From the NCBI RefSeq assembly GCF_021298855.1, contig NZ_JAJTHI010000010.1:124001-188000 (forward strand): a stretch of 64,000 nucleotides of DNA, given 5' to 3'. Under the pieces are notes generated by a model, which saw only the letters and a list, made by a program, of their open reading frames with translations, had not been told where the DNA came from and ran no database searches. This DNA is from Gemmatimonas sp. (GTDB lineage Bacteria; Gemmatimonadota; Gemmatimonadetes; Gemmatimonadales; Gemmatimonadaceae). Shown one piece after another: positions 16,162 through 25,661 of the stretch. A program made the translations under genes and the position numbers. The first letter of the stretch is position 1. Every line of letters starts with the position of its first letter.

Positions 16162-17499
16162 CTAGACCCGCCGCCAGAAGGATGCACGTCGCATGGTGAC
16201 CAGACTGGCGGCCAGCAGCACCACCGCGCAGCACGCGATGGCCGCCGGCGCCCCGATGAGACCCGCCACGACCCCGATGCCCAGCGAACCGAGCGCCTGC
16301 GACAGGCCGACGAAGACGAGGGCGTAGAAGGCCATGAGACGGCCGCGGTAGCGTTCCTCCACCATGAGCTGGAGCATACCATTCGACAGGGCATTCCACA
16401 TGATCATGGCCAGCCCCGAGCAGAACAGCAGCAGGTACGCGAGCAGGACGTGACGCGTATAGGCGAACGCCAGCAGCAGCAGGGGAAAGGCGATCGCCGC
16501 CGACATCAGCACGCCCCCCTTGCGCGGACGGTGGGAAATGGGGCCAGCCACGAGCAGCGCGGCCAGCAGTCCACCCACCCCCACCGTGGCCAGCATTCCG
16601 CCGTAGCCGCCGGCATCGAGCCCCAGCTGATCGCGCGCCACCACCGGCAGCAACGTGAGATAGGGCCCGCCAAACACGGCGCCGACCGTGACCAGCGCGA
16701 GCAGATCGCGCGCGTGTCCGGGACGGAGCAGATACCGCAGCCCATCGGCAGCACTGGCCGTCGTGTCGCGCAACACCTGCGGCAGCGTTGCGCGTCGCGC
16801 GCCCCTGGTTCCGGCGTCATCAACGGCCCCGGTCGGGGGCGTTCCCGCCGGCGGGGCCAGCAATTCGGTGCTGCTGATGCGGGCCAGTCCCAGCAGCACC
16901 GCGCCGAAGCTGGCCGCATTGAGTCCGAAGCACCAGGCAATGCCCAACGAGCCGATGACCGCCCCCCCGATGGCGGGCCCCACCACACGCGCCAGATTGA
17001 AGCCGCTCGAGTTGAGGGCAATGGCGGGCTGCAGGTCGTCCCGGCCCACGAGCTGAATCACCATGCTCTGCCGCGCCGGGATCTCGACCGCGCTCGCCAG
17101 CCCCTGGACGAACTGCAGGATCAGGAGAATGGCAATGGTGACCTGACCGCTCAGCGTCACCAGCCAGAGGACGCCGGCCTGCACCAGAAAGACCGCCTGC
17201 GTGGCCTGGACAATGCGGAACCGATTGCCGCGGTCGACCAGCGCACCCGCATGCATCCCGAAGAGCACGATGGGCAGGGCGCCGATACTGGCGACGAGGC
17301 CCACGATGAAGGCGGAATTGGAGAGATCGAGGGCGAGCCACCCCACCGCCATCGTCTGCATCCACGATCCAACAAGCGAGAGCGTCTGCCCGATCCAGAA
17401 GATGCGGTAACTCCGGTGACGCCGGAGGATGCGAAAGGGGTTGGCCGACGCTGCCGGCGCCGCCAGCGGCACCGAAGCCGCCCGTCCGGGCCCGGTCAC
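16162..17499 (-). CDS. MFS exporter, EntS-like
   Basis: The 445-residue product is a major-facilitator protein with about 12 hydrophobic segments. It starts with the typical RSYRIFWIGQTLSLVGSWMQ helix and has the DRGNRFRIV loop (motif A-like) after helix 2. The sequence type is that of MFS_3 (enterobactin exporter EntS and relatives), used for export of siderophores or drugs. The start is uncertain: GTG at 17499 is taken because upstream sequence loses coding character and lies opposite the divergent VWA gene. It is followed immediately by the phosphopantetheinyl transferase gene, a pairing often seen in siderophore clusters, although no NRPS gene is in the window. Confidence 0.82.
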   Translation of the reverse strand: MTGPGRAASVPLAAPAASANPFRILRRHRSYRIFWIGQTLSLVGSWMQTMAVGWLALDLSNSAFIVGLVASIGALPIVLFGMHAGALVDRGNRFRIVQATQAVFLVQAGVLWLVTLSGQVTIAILLILQFVQGLASAVEIPARQSMVIQLVGRDDLQPAIALNSSGFNLARVVGPAIGGAVIGSLGIAWCFGLNAASFGAVLLGLARISSTELLAPPAGTPPTGAVDDAGTRGARRATLPQVLRDTTASAADGLRYLLRPGHARDLLALVTVGAVFGGPYLTLLPVVARDQLGLDAGGYGGMLATVGVGGLLAALLVAGPISHRPRKGGVLMSAAIAFPLLLLAFAYTRHVLLAYLLLFCSGLAMIMWNALSNGMLQLMVEERYRGRLMAFYALVFVGLSQALGSLGIGVVAGLIGAPAAIACCAVVLLAASLVTMRRASFWRRV

Positions 17500-17619
17500 G
17501 CGGGAGCTGGTTGCCGTGTGGAGCGCAAAGCGGGAGCAGTTTCGAGAGAACGGGATCGCGCGCCGGGTATCGTGCGTAGAGTATCTGCTGCAACGTAGCG
17601 ACCTTTCCGGAGATGCCCC

Positions 17620-18894
17620 ATGCGGTTCCATACGTACACCAAGTTCAACCCTCAGCTGGCCGACGCCGTCGACTTGCAGTCGCTGCTCGACCAACTCGCC
17701 GATTTCCTGCTCCAGTCGGGGTTCGCCGGGGGCGAGCAGGGGTATTGGGGCGACCCGGGCGAGGAGGCCGACCGGTCGGTCGACTCGCTCAAGGAGGCCA
17801 TTCTCCGGGCACTCATCGAGAGCGGCCAGCTCACCCCGGAGATGCTGCAGGCGCTGCGGGGCGAGGGCGACGCGGTCAGCGAGGAGAAGCTGGCCGAGTT
17901 GCTGGACGGCTTGGTGCAGCGCCTCATCCAGGACGGGTTCCTCACCACGGATCAGGGGGCGAATGTGCCCGCCGGGCACCAGCCGGTCACCGGCAAAGGG
18001 TCCATTGCCCAGGCGGCCGCGCGCGATGTCCAGTTCAACCTGACCGACAAGGGCGTCGACTTCCTGGGCTTCAAGACGCTGCGGCATCTGCTGGGCAGTT
18101 TCGGCAAGTCCAGTCTGGGCAGCCATGATACCCCGCAACTGTCCACCGGCATCGAGAGTGACGCCTGGAGCAAGCCGTACGAGTTCGGCGACACGCTCAA
18201 TCTGGACGTGCCGGCTACGCTGGCGAACGCCTTGGGGCGCACCGGCTCACTCGACGTCCCCATCGATCTCGATTACCGGGACCTCATGGTGCGCCAGAGT
18301 GAGTATCGCTCGAGCTGCGCCACGGTGCTCATGCTGGACACCAGCCACAGCATGATCCTTTACGGCGAAGATCGCTTCACGCCGGCCAAGAAGGTGGCGC
18401 TCGCGCTGACACACCTCATCAAGACGCAGTTCCCCGGCGACACGATCCGTGTGGTCCTGTTCCACGACAGCGCCGAGGAGATTCCCATCGCCACGCTCGC
18501 CAAGGCCCAGGTGGGGCCCTACCACACCAACACGGCCGAAGGGCTCAAGCTGGCGCGACGCATTCTCATGGCGCAGAAGAAGGACATGCGCCAGATCATC
18601 ATGATCACCGACGGCAAACCGAGTGCACTCAGTCTGCCCGACGGGCGCATCTACAAGAACAGCATGGGGCTCGACGGGTATGTGATCGCCGAGACGCTGC
18701 GCGAGGTGGCCGCCTGCCGCAAGAGCAACATCATGATCAACACGTTCATGCTGGCGCGCGACCGGGCCCTGGTGGAGTTCGTGAAACAGATGAGCCAGAT
18801 CAGCCGGGGCAAGGCCTATTTCACGAACACCATGAGCCTCGGGCAGTTCGTGCTCATGGACTTCCTGAAGAAGCGGACCAAGCGGGTGAGTTGA
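17620..18894 (+). CDS. VWA-domain protein (partner of MoxR-type ATPase)
   Basis: The 424-residue protein has a helical, acidic N-terminal part (to about residue 130), a linker, and a C-terminal von Willebrand A domain. The MIDAS metal site is complete: DTSHS (Asp240), a threonine loop in [10 protein letters not shown], and ITDGKPS. It has no signal peptide or membrane helix, so it is cytoplasmic. Proteins of this layout act with MoxR/ChlI-like AAA ATPases, and the matching ATPase lies at 6200-7654. ATG 17620 has GGAG 8 nt upstream. The gene is divergent from the MFS gene and converges on rmlB with only 19 nt between stops. Confidence 0.85.
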   Translation: MRFHTYTKFNPQLADAVDLQSLLDQLADFLLQSGFAGGEQGYWGDPGEEADRSVDSLKEAILRALIESGQLTPEMLQALRGEGDAVSEEKLAELLDGLVQRLIQDGFLTTDQGANVPAGHQPVTGKGSIAQAAARDVQFNLTDKGVDFLGFKTLRHLLGSFGKSSLGSHDTPQLSTGIESDAWSKPYEFGDTLNLDVPATLANALGRTGSLDVPIDLDYRDLMVRQSEYRSSCATVLMLDTSHSMILYGEDRFTPAKKVALALTHLIKTQFPGDTIRVVLFHDSAEEIPIATLAKAQVGPYHTNTAEGLKLARRILMAQKKDMRQIIMITDGKPSALSLPDGRIYKNSMGLDGYVIAETLREVAACRKSNIMINTFMLARDRALVEFVKQMSQISRGKAYFTNTMSLGQFVLMDFLKKRTKRVS

Positions 18895-18913
18895 AGGGAG
18901 CGGGCGGCGCGCG

Positions 18914-20044
18914 TCACCCCATCCGGTACTGGTCCTGCATCCACTGGCGATAACTGCCGTCCATCACGCCGCGCCACCACGCCTCATTCGCCAGGTACCA
19001 GTCCACCGTCCGCGCAAGGCCGGACGGCAGGGACTCGCTGGGTTCGAAGCGCAGCGCCGTGGCGATCTTGGTGGGATCGATGGCGTACCGGCGATCGTGG
19101 CCGGGGCGATCGGCCACGTGCGTGATGAGCGACGCGCACGATGCGCCCGTTGCGGCCGGACAATCGGGGAAACGCCGCGCCAGGTCGGCGTCGGCCGCAA
19201 AGCGGGTGTCGAGCAGCTGACACACCCCCTGCACGATCTCGATGTTCACGTGCTCGGCCCGTCCCCCCACGTTGTACGTCTCGCCGGCCTCGGCCGACTC
19301 CAGGATGAGCGCGATGGCGCGGCAGTGGTCTTCCACGAAGAGCCAGTCGCGCACCTGCAGACCGTCGCCGTACACCGGAAGCGGCTTCCCGTGCAGCGCA
19401 TTCACGATCATCAGCGGAATGAGCTTCTCCGGGAAGTGATACGGCCCGTAGTTGTTCGAGCAGTTGCTGATGGTGGCCGGCAGGCCGTAGGTATGGATCC
19501 AGGCGCGCACCAGGTGATCCGATCCCGCCTTGCTGGCGGCGTACGGCGAATTGGGCGCGTAGGGCGTACGCTCCGTGAAGGCGGGGTCGTGCGGTCCGAG
19601 CGTTCCGTAGACTTCGTCGGTGGAGACATGGTGGAAACGCACGCCGGGTCGCCACTGTCCGTCCACGTGCCAGGCGCGTCGGCACGCATCGAGAAGCGTA
19701 AGCGTCCCGACCACGTTGGTCTTCACGAACGCACCAGGGTCCACGATGGATCGGTCCACGTGCGATTCCGCGGCGAAGTGCACCACCGTGTCAATGGCGT
19801 GACTGGCCAGCAGCGAGGACACGAGCGAGGCCTCGGCAATGTCGCCATGCACGAACGCGATACGCTGCGTGTCGATCAGCGACGCAATGGTTGCGCGATT
19901 GCCGGCGTAGGTCAGCGCGTCGAGCACCACGACGCGGTCGCCCGGGCGGGATGCACACCAGTGGTGCACGAAGTTGCCACCAATGAATCCGGCGCCTCCG
20001 GTGACGAGCAGCCGACGGGTGCCCCGCGCGCTCCCCTCAGCCAT
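18914..20044 (-). CDS. rmlB: dTDP-glucose 4,6-dehydratase
   Basis: It converts dTDP-glucose to dTDP-4-keto-6-deoxyglucose with bound NAD, the branch point to rhamnose and to amino-deoxy sugars. The 376-residue product has the Rossmann motif TGGAGFIGGNFV, the HFAAESHVDRSI segment, YAPNSPYAASKAGSDHLVRA with the YxxxK catalytic pair, and NCSNNYGPYHFPEKLIPLMI, all characteristic of RmlB/RfbB. ATG 20044 overlaps the rmlD stop by 8 nt; an upstream ATG at 20062 is possible. It is the last gene of the operon aminotransferase-rmlA-rmlC-rmlD-rmlB. Confidence 0.95.
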   Translation of the reverse strand: MAEGSARGTRRLLVTGGAGFIGGNFVHHWCASRPGDRVVVLDALTYAGNRATIASLIDTQRIAFVHGDIAEASLVSSLLASHAIDTVVHFAAESHVDRSIVDPGAFVKTNVVGTLTLLDACRRAWHVDGQWRPGVRFHHVSTDEVYGTLGPHDPAFTERTPYAPNSPYAASKAGSDHLVRAWIHTYGLPATISNCSNNYGPYHFPEKLIPLMIVNALHGKPLPVYGDGLQVRDWLFVEDHCRAIALILESAEAGETYNVGGRAEHVNIEIVQGVCQLLDTRFAADADLARRFPDCPAATGASCASLITHVADRPGHDRRYAIDPTKIATALRFEPSESLPSGLARTVDWYLANEAWWRGVMDGSYRQWMQDQYRMG

Positions 20045-20942
20045 GGTCGCGCTTCTCGGCACGAGCCCGTGCGAGCCATTGCGTCGTTGATCGCATCACG
20101 CCCTCTCTCCAGTGCGGCGGTACCAATCCCAGTCGCGCACGCGTCCCGTGGGTGTCCAGCAGGGACACGCGCGGGCGCCGCGCGGGTCGGGGAAAGGCCT
20201 CGGTGCTGACGGGGGTCACGGTCACGTCGGAAGCAACCGCGCCGGCCTGCCGCAGGGTGTCCAGCACGCACCTGGCGACATCATACCATGAGGCCACGCC
20301 GCTGTCGGTGACATGTTCGATGCCCGTGATGTCTGTGCGCTGTGCGAGGCCGATGACGGCCTCCGCGAGCGTGCTCGCGGTGGTCGGCGCCCCGACCTGA
20401 TCATCCACGACGCGCATCGACGTGCCGGCCAGCAGCGTGCGGACCGCATTCCCGACGAAGTTGGTGCCTCCACCGCTGTGGAGCCACGAGGTGCGGACGA
20501 TCACGGCGTGCGGGTTTGCGCGGAGCACCAGTGCCTCACCGTCCCGCTTGCTGCGCCCGTACACATTGACGGGAGCCGTGACCGCAGAGGGCGCGTACGG
20601 CGCCTGCGCGCCATCGAACACGTAGTCCGTGGAGAGGTGCACGAATCGGCTGCCCGCGGCGGCGCAGAGCGCGGACAGGGCGGCGGGGGCGTCCCGGTTG
20701 ACCCGCATGACGCCCGCTTCATCCGTTTCGGCATCGTCGACGCGCGTGTAGGCGGCGGCGTTGATGACGACCTGCGGCGCGAATTGCGAGATCGTGCGGT
20801 GCAACGCGTCGGCATCCTGCAGAGGGAGCGCCGACGACGTCGGCGCATGCAGTGACCATGAGCCGGGGGCGAGTTCCTGAATGGCGCTCCCCAGCTGGCC
20901 TGCTCCCCCCAACAGCAGTACCCGGTGCGTGATGCGGCTCAT
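20037..20942 (-). CDS. rmlD: dTDP-4-dehydrorhamnose reductase
   Basis: It makes the last step to dTDP-L-rhamnose, reducing the 4-keto group with NAD(P)H. The 301-residue protein has the nucleotide-binding start VLLLGGAGQLGSAI, VVINAAAYTRVDDAETDE, STDYVFDG and VYGRSKRDGEALV (YxxxK). ATG 20942 overlaps the rmlC stop by 4 nt (ATGA), so the long in-frame extension upstream is rejected. The protein is intact and normal in length. Confidence 0.95.
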   Translation of the reverse strand: MSRITHRVLLLGGAGQLGSAIQELAPGSWSLHAPTSSALPLQDADALHRTISQFAPQVVINAAAYTRVDDAETDEAGVMRVNRDAPAALSALCAAAGSRFVHLSTDYVFDGAQAPYAPSAVTAPVNVYGRSKRDGEALVLRANPHAVIVRTSWLHSGGGTNFVGNAVRTLLAGTSMRVVDDQVGAPTTASTLAEAVIGLAQRTDITGIEHVTDSGVASWYDVARCVLDTLRQAGAVASDVTVTPVSTEAFPRPARRPRVSLLDTHGTRARLGLVPPHWREGVMRSTTQWLARARAEKRDHG

Positions 20943-21487
20943 TCGAAGAGGTCCGCCTGCGACAGCGGAGGGGCATGGGCATCCTTGGGCGACAGCAACG
21001 GTGCCCCATCGGCAAGGGGCCACGTGATGCCGATCGTGGGGTCGTTCCAGGCGACTGCACGGTCGCTGGCGGCGTCGAAGCAGGTGGTGCACTGATACCA
21101 GACGTCGGCGACGTCACTGAGCACCAGAAAGCCATGGGCAAAGCCAGGGGGCACGTACAGGGCGCGACCGTCCCCGGCTTCGAGCTCAGCCCCCATCCAC
21201 TCACCAAACCGGTCGGACGAGCGCCGCAGGTCGACCGCCACATCGAAGATGCGACCCGTGATCGGCCGCACCAGCTTGCCCTGTGGCTCATGCAACTGGT
21301 AATGCAGGCCGCGCAGCGTGCCGCGCGACGAGCGGCTGTGATTGCTCTGGGCAAAGGAGCGGGGCAGACCGAGCTGCGAAAACTTCTCGGCGTGAAACAG
21401 CTCGAGAAAGAACCCCCGTGCATCGGCATGGACGGGGGTCGTCACGAAGAGCACACCTGGGAGTGCCGTCTCCTGGATCCGAATCAT
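20939..21487 (-). CDS. rmlC: dTDP-4-dehydrorhamnose 3,5-epimerase
   Basis: This 182-residue cupin epimerises C3 and C5 of dTDP-4-keto-6-deoxyglucose on the way to L-rhamnose. Family motifs are clear: [33 protein letters not shown] (catalytic His region), VFDVAVDLR-type strand ([12 protein letters not shown]) and [14 protein letters not shown]. It starts with ATG overlapping the rmlA stop by 4 nt, and rmlD overlaps its end by 4 nt, giving a tightly coupled operon. Confidence 0.95.
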   Translation of the reverse strand: MIRIQETALPGVLFVTTPVHADARGFFLELFHAEKFSQLGLPRSFAQSNHSRSSRGTLRGLHYQLHEPQGKLVRPITGRIFDVAVDLRRSSDRFGEWMGAELEAGDGRALYVPPGFAHGFLVLSDVADVWYQCTTCFDAASDRAVAWNDPTIGITWPLADGAPLLSPKDAHAPPLSQADLFE

Positions 21488-22362
21488 GGGGCCGTGTCAT
21501 CGGCAAGGTGACGCAGATAGGTACCGTAGGCGCTCTGGCCGAGGCCGTCCGCCAGGCGGTGCAGTTGCGCCCGGTCAATGTACTGCATGCGCAGCGCCAC
21601 TTCCTCCGGCGCCGCGATCTTCAGTCCCTGTCGCTGCTCCACCGTCTGCACGAACTGTCCCGCCTGCAGCAACGACTCGTGCGTGCCCGTGTCGAGCCAC
21701 GCACACCCCCGACCGAGGATCTCGACGGTCAACTGACCACGACGCAGATACTCGGCGTTGATGTCGGTGATTTCCAGCTCGCCGCGCGCCGAGGGCTGCA
21801 GATTTGCGGCAATGTCCACGACCGCTTCATCGTAGAAGTACAATCCCGTCACGGCGTAGTTCGATTTGGGGATCTTGGGTTTCTCCTCGATCGAGATCGC
21901 CTTCCCGGCATGGTCGAACTCCACGACCCCGTAGGCTTCCGGCGTGGCCACCCGATAGGCGAAGACGGTCGCGCCGTCGGCCTGGGCAGCGGCTCGCTGG
22001 ACCGAGGTCGGGAGCGTGTGCCCGTAAAACAGGTTGTCTCCGAGCACCAGGCACGAGCGGTGCCCTTCAACGAATGGCCGGCCGATGCGGAACGCCTCGG
22101 CCAAGCCGTTCGGCTGCGCCTGCGTTGCGTACTCGAGGCGCAGCCCCCACTGGGAACCGTCGCCGAGCAATGCGCGGAAGGCGGCGACATCACGGGGCGT
22201 GGTGATGACCAGAATATCCCGAATGCCGGCAAGCATGACCGTGGTGAGCGGATAGTAGATCATCGGTTTGTCGTACACGGGGAGCAGCTGTTTGCTCACC
22301 GCGCGCGTCACCGGGTGCAGGCGTGTGCCGGATCCGCCGGCCAAAATGATGCCACGAGTCAT
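21484..22362 (-). CDS. rmlA: Glucose-1-phosphate thymidylyltransferase
   Basis: It activates glucose-1-phosphate with dTTP, the first step of dTDP-sugar synthesis. The 292-residue product matches the family length and shows [14 protein letters not shown] (nucleotide-binding signature), [16 protein letters not shown], and later VLGDNLFYG and [19 protein letters not shown]. It lies 28 nt after the aminotransferase stop. Supplying dTDP-glucose here serves both the rhamnose branch (RmlC, RmlD) and the amino-sugar branch (aminotransferase, cupin, formyltransferase). Confidence 0.95.
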   Translation of the reverse strand: MTRGIILAGGSGTRLHPVTRAVSKQLLPVYDKPMIYYPLTTVMLAGIRDILVITTPRDVAAFRALLGDGSQWGLRLEYATQAQPNGLAEAFRIGRPFVEGHRSCLVLGDNLFYGHTLPTSVQRAAAQADGATVFAYRVATPEAYGVVEFDHAGKAISIEEKPKIPKSNYAVTGLYFYDEAVVDIAANLQPSARGELEITDINAEYLRRGQLTVEILGRGCAWLDTGTHESLLQAGQFVQTVEQRQGLKIAAPEEVALRMQYIDRAQLHRLADGLGQSAYGTYLRHLADDTAP

Positions 22363-22390
22363 TGAAAAGTCCTGAGCGGGGAACGGGCGG

Positions 22391-23515
22391 TCAGCGCAAT
22401 ACGGCCTGGAGCGCGCGGATCACCAACGTGACCTGATCGTCGGTCATGACGGGCGACATGGGCAGACTGAGGAGCTCATGCGGCAGTGATCCGGCCACGG
22501 GAAGCCGTGTCCGATCGATGGGCAGGTGGGCATAGGCCACCTGATCGCCGGGGTTGCGCGGATAATGCACACTGGTCTCGATGCCAGCGCTCGTCAATGC
22601 CGCGCGCACGCGATCGCGCTCGGGGTGTCGGACCACGTACAGATGCCAGACCGGCTCGGCCTCGGGCGCAACCCATGGCAGGGTGAGCCCCAGCGACGCC
22701 AGTGCATGGCTGTACTGCTCCGCGATTTCGGCGCGACGGGCGTTCCACCGGTCGAGGTGGGGCAGCTTGACATCGAGGAACGCCGCTTGGAGCTCGTCGA
22801 GCCGTGAGTTGGCGCCCACGCGCTCGTGCTGGTACTTGACCTGCGCACCGTAGTTGCGCAGGCGCCGGACGGACTCCGCCAGTTCCGGATCGTTCGTCGT
22901 CACGGCGCCGCCGTCGCCCAGCGCGCCCAGGTTCTTGCCGGGGTAGAAGCTGAAGGCGGCCGCGTGTCCGCCCCCCCCCACGCGGCGCCCCGCCCATCGG
23001 GCGCCGTGCGCCTGCGCGGCATCCTCGATAAGTCGTAGTCCGTACTCATCAGCGAGGGATCGCAGCGCCGTCATGTCCGCCGGCTGGCCGTAGAGGTGCA
23101 CCGCAATGATGGCGCGTGTACGGGGGGTCACGGCGTCCCGCACCTTCGCGGGATCCATGTTGTAGCTCAGGGGGTGTACGTCCACCGGCACCGGCGTGGC
23201 GCCCACCCGTGTCACCGCCAGCCAGGTGGCGATGAAGGTGCAGCCCGGAACCAGCACGTCATCGCCCTGGCCTATGCCGAGCGCCTCCAGAATCAGCTGC
23301 AGGGCGTCCAGCCCGTTCGCCACGCCGACACACTCCCGAACGTCACAGTAGCGGGCGAATGCCTGCTCAAACTGCGCGAGGCGCGGGCCGAGGATGAGCT
23401 GGCCGCCGTCGAGGACGTCGCGATAGGCCGCGTCCAGTTCCGGACGGATCTGCCGGTGCAGCGCCGAGAGGTCATAGAAAGGCACCACGCTGGTCGGCGG
23501 TCCCGAAGCGGCCAT
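22391..23515 (-). CDS. dTDP-3-keto-6-deoxyhexose 3-aminotransferase (DegT/DnrJ/EryC1, FdtB/QdtB-like)
   Basis: This PLP enzyme puts an amino group on a nucleotide-linked keto sugar. The 374-residue product has the DegT landmarks: [47 protein letters not shown], and the PLP lysine in [17 protein letters not shown] (Lys194). These sequences resemble the FdtB/QdtB group that aminates C3. ATG at 23515 gives the usual N-terminus (VVPFYDL shortly after); an upstream start at 23551 is possible. It heads the rml operon, and a WxcM/FdtA-like cupin lies divergently at 25245, so a 3-amino-3,6-dideoxyhexose is the expected product. The regiochemistry is inference. Confidence 0.85.
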   Translation of the reverse strand: MAASGPPTSVVPFYDLSALHRQIRPELDAAYRDVLDGGQLILGPRLAQFEQAFARYCDVRECVGVANGLDALQLILEALGIGQGDDVLVPGCTFIATWLAVTRVGATPVPVDVHPLSYNMDPAKVRDAVTPRTRAIIAVHLYGQPADMTALRSLADEYGLRLIEDAAQAHGARWAGRRVGGGGHAAAFSFYPGKNLGALGDGGAVTTNDPELAESVRRLRNYGAQVKYQHERVGANSRLDELQAAFLDVKLPHLDRWNARRAEIAEQYSHALASLGLTLPWVAPEAEPVWHLYVVRHPERDRVRAALTSAGIETSVHYPRNPGDQVAYAHLPIDRTRLPVAGSLPHELLSLPMSPVMTDDQVTLVIRALQAVLR

Positions 23516-23772
23516 GAGTCGAAGATTGTTGTTGTCGGGGGAACGCGGCAATCGTCAGATAGACGGATGTGGCGTGAACGACGCAACCGCGGGCACGCCG
23601 GCGCGGGCCCCGTTATCGTCAATGAAGTCCCGGGCGCGCGCCCTGCGTCAATCCTTCTCGGCGTCGACGCCATGGTTTTCCATCTCTCGATGATGTTTAC
23701 AGACAGGGTTGCGGCGCCCTCCCCCACGGTGCATCGCCATCTGGCGGGGGACCGTTGACACGACCGCCAAGC

Positions 23773-25224
23773 ATGCGCGCCGGGCTCGCGTGGACGGCCG
23801 GCCTGCGCTGGACGGCCCAGCTGCTCAGCTGGGCCTCGACGTTGTTCCTCGTCCGCTTGCTGTCGCGCGAGGACTACGGCGTCGCGGGACTGGCGGGCAC
23901 CGTGGCGCTCTGGATCTCGGTGCTGGCCGATTTCGGCCTCGCGGGGGCAATCGTTCTGGGCGACGACCTGCCCCGGGCCGTGCACCGGAAACTCCACGGC
24001 CTGGCGATCACCGTTGGCCTCGTGGCCGGCGTGGCACTCGCGGGGCTGGGGCCCGCGGCAGCCGTGTTCTTCCGCAACGAGGCCGTGGGCAAGGTGGCGA
24101 TCGTCCTCGCCTTCGTCATGCTGGTGGACTTTGCCCGCGTCGTACCTGGCGCGTTGGCGTCGCGCCAGCTCCAGTACCCTGAGATTGCGAAGTGTGACCT
24201 GGTCCGATCATTGGTGCAGACGAGTGCCGTGCTCCTGCTGGCGATTTCCGGATTCGGGTTCTGGTCTCTGGCGGTCGGACAGCTCGCCGGTTCGATCATC
24301 AATACGCTGATGCTCTGGCGCGTCCACCCGATTCGACCGGATTTCGATCCGCGCGGCGTTCCGGTCGGCGTGTTCGGACGCGCGCGTCTGGTCCTCATGG
24401 GCTCTCTGGCGTGGCAGACCTATCGCAACCTCGACCTGTGGCTGCTGGGCCGCATGCTGGGCGCGGGCGCGGCGGGCAGCCTGTCCGCCGCCCGCACGCT
24501 GGCCTACGTGCCAATCGAAAAGCTCGTCACCGTGATCACCTCGGTGGCCCCGGGGTATCTGGTGGCCGCGCGGGACGATCTCCCGCGCCTGCGCATGCTG
24601 TTCGGCAGTTTGACGGAAGCGACCTTCCTTGCCGTGGCCGTGCCCTTGAGCGGCCTGATCCTGACCGCCGACCTCGCGGTCCCGATCATTCTGGGAGACC
24701 AGTGGGCCGATGCCATCCCCGCGACCCGGTGGCTGTGCGTGTCGGTCATGATCTGGACCGCGTCCATGATCGCCACGCAACTGTGTCAGATGACCAACAA
24801 GTTGCGCCAGACGTCGCTGGCCAGCGTGGTTGCCGTACCGATCGCCGCAGTGGCGTACTTCGTCGGGGTGAAGCTCGCCGGTTTGACCGGTGCCGCCGCG
24901 GCATCGGTCCTGGTGGTCTCCGTCGTCGCCGTGCCCACCGTGCAGGGGGCCCTCGTGGTCTCGGAGACCAGTTGGTGGCAGTTCTTCGGCTTCCTTCGGT
25001 CGGCCGCGCTGGCCTCCACCGCCATGGCCAGCGTTGTGCTGCCCCTGCGCATGTTCTTGCCCGGGAAACTCGGACCGATGCTGTCCCTGTTGATCCTGGT
25101 GGTGGCGGGTGCCATCGTAACCGCCGCGGCGCTGTGGTTCACCCCCTCGGGGGTGGTGGCCGAAGCCCGCGAGTGGCTGATGGGCAAATTGCGCAAGCGT
25201 CCGCCTGTCGTTCGTTCGACCTGA
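23773..25224 (+). CDS. Polysaccharide/lipid-linked oligosaccharide flippase (Wzx/MATE-like)
   Basis: The 483-residue protein is hydrophobic throughout, with about 12-14 predicted membrane helices. It starts AGLRWTAQLLSWASTLFLVRLLSREDYG, the typical beginning of the WzxC/RfbX group of the MOP superfamily. Its likely role is to flip undecaprenyl-linked repeat units across the inner membrane. ATG at 23773 is preferred over TTG at 23755. It is divergent from the aminotransferase-rml operon across a 257-nt gap in which I see no convincing promoter motif, and it leads a plus-strand group with the cupin and two glycosyltransferases. Confidence 0.85.
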   Translation: MRAGLAWTAGLRWTAQLLSWASTLFLVRLLSREDYGVAGLAGTVALWISVLADFGLAGAIVLGDDLPRAVHRKLHGLAITVGLVAGVALAGLGPAAAVFFRNEAVGKVAIVLAFVMLVDFARVVPGALASRQLQYPEIAKCDLVRSLVQTSAVLLLAISGFGFWSLAVGQLAGSIINTLMLWRVHPIRPDFDPRGVPVGVFGRARLVLMGSLAWQTYRNLDLWLLGRMLGAGAAGSLSAARTLAYVPIEKLVTVITSVAPGYLVAARDDLPRLRMLFGSLTEATFLAVAVPLSGLILTADLAVPIILGDQWADAIPATRWLCVSVMIWTASMIATQLCQMTNKLRQTSLASVVAVPIAAVAYFVGVKLAGLTGAAAASVLVVSVVAVPTVQGALVVSETSWWQFFGFLRSAALASTAMASVVLPLRMFLPGKLGPMLSLLILVVAGAIVTAAALWFTPSGVVAEAREWLMGKLRKRPPVVRST

Positions 25225-25244
25225 TCCAGAGTGCCTATCCTCCA

Positions 25245-25661
25245 ATGTCCGGTTCCTTTGTACAGCACATCCGTCTGCCGGTGCACCGCAATGCCGAGCG
25301 GCGCGGGCATCTGCTTTCGCTCGATATGGTGGCGGCCTTGCCATTCCCCGCCGTCCGTGTGTTCTGGGTCGACGATATCCATCGAGGGGATCGGCGTGCC
25401 GGTCACGCCAACACGATCGTCCACGAGGCCATCGCATGCCTGCGCGGATCGGTACGCGTGAACGCCCACTGTGCCGGCACTACCGATGTCACGACCCTCG
25501 ACGACCCGGCCCACATTGCCGTGTTCCCGCCGGGCACGTGGATCGACATCGAGGTCCTCGACGATGACTCGCTGTATCTGGTCATTGCGAGTCACGACTT
25601 CGCGACCGCACAGCATCATTACGTGCGCGACGTGAACGCCTTGCGGAAAGGGGAGCACTGA
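25245..25661 (+). CDS. WxcM/FdtA-like sugar 3,4-ketoisomerase-type cupin
   Basis: FdtA and QdtA isomerise dTDP-4-keto-6-deoxyglucose to the 3-keto form, the substrate for 3-aminotransferases. The 138-residue product aligns with this family by eye: RRGHLLSLDMVAALPFPAVRVFWV, then a strand with RAGHANT, IACLRGSVRV, and the C-terminal PPGTWIDIEVLDDDSLYLVIAS and HHYVRDV. In characterised enzymes the third strand reads RGxHAHK with two His; here it is GHAN (His54 kept, second position Asn56), so activity is uncertain. The real start is ATG 25245; an in-frame opening far upstream overlaps the flippase in another frame. Its stop overlaps the next ATG by one base (TGATG). Confidence 0.75.
   Translation: MSGSFVQHIRLPVHRNAERRGHLLSLDMVAALPFPAVRVFWVDDIHRGDRRAGHANTIVHEAIACLRGSVRVNAHCAGTTDVTTLDDPAHIAVFPPGTWIDIEVLDDDSLYLVIASHDFATAQHHYVRDVNALRKGEH

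Noticed and set aside
17500-18138. N-terminal extension of the MFS exporter frame
   Set aside because: It runs opposite the VWA gene, lacks coding character and places the first helix far inside; the GTG at 17499 is used instead.
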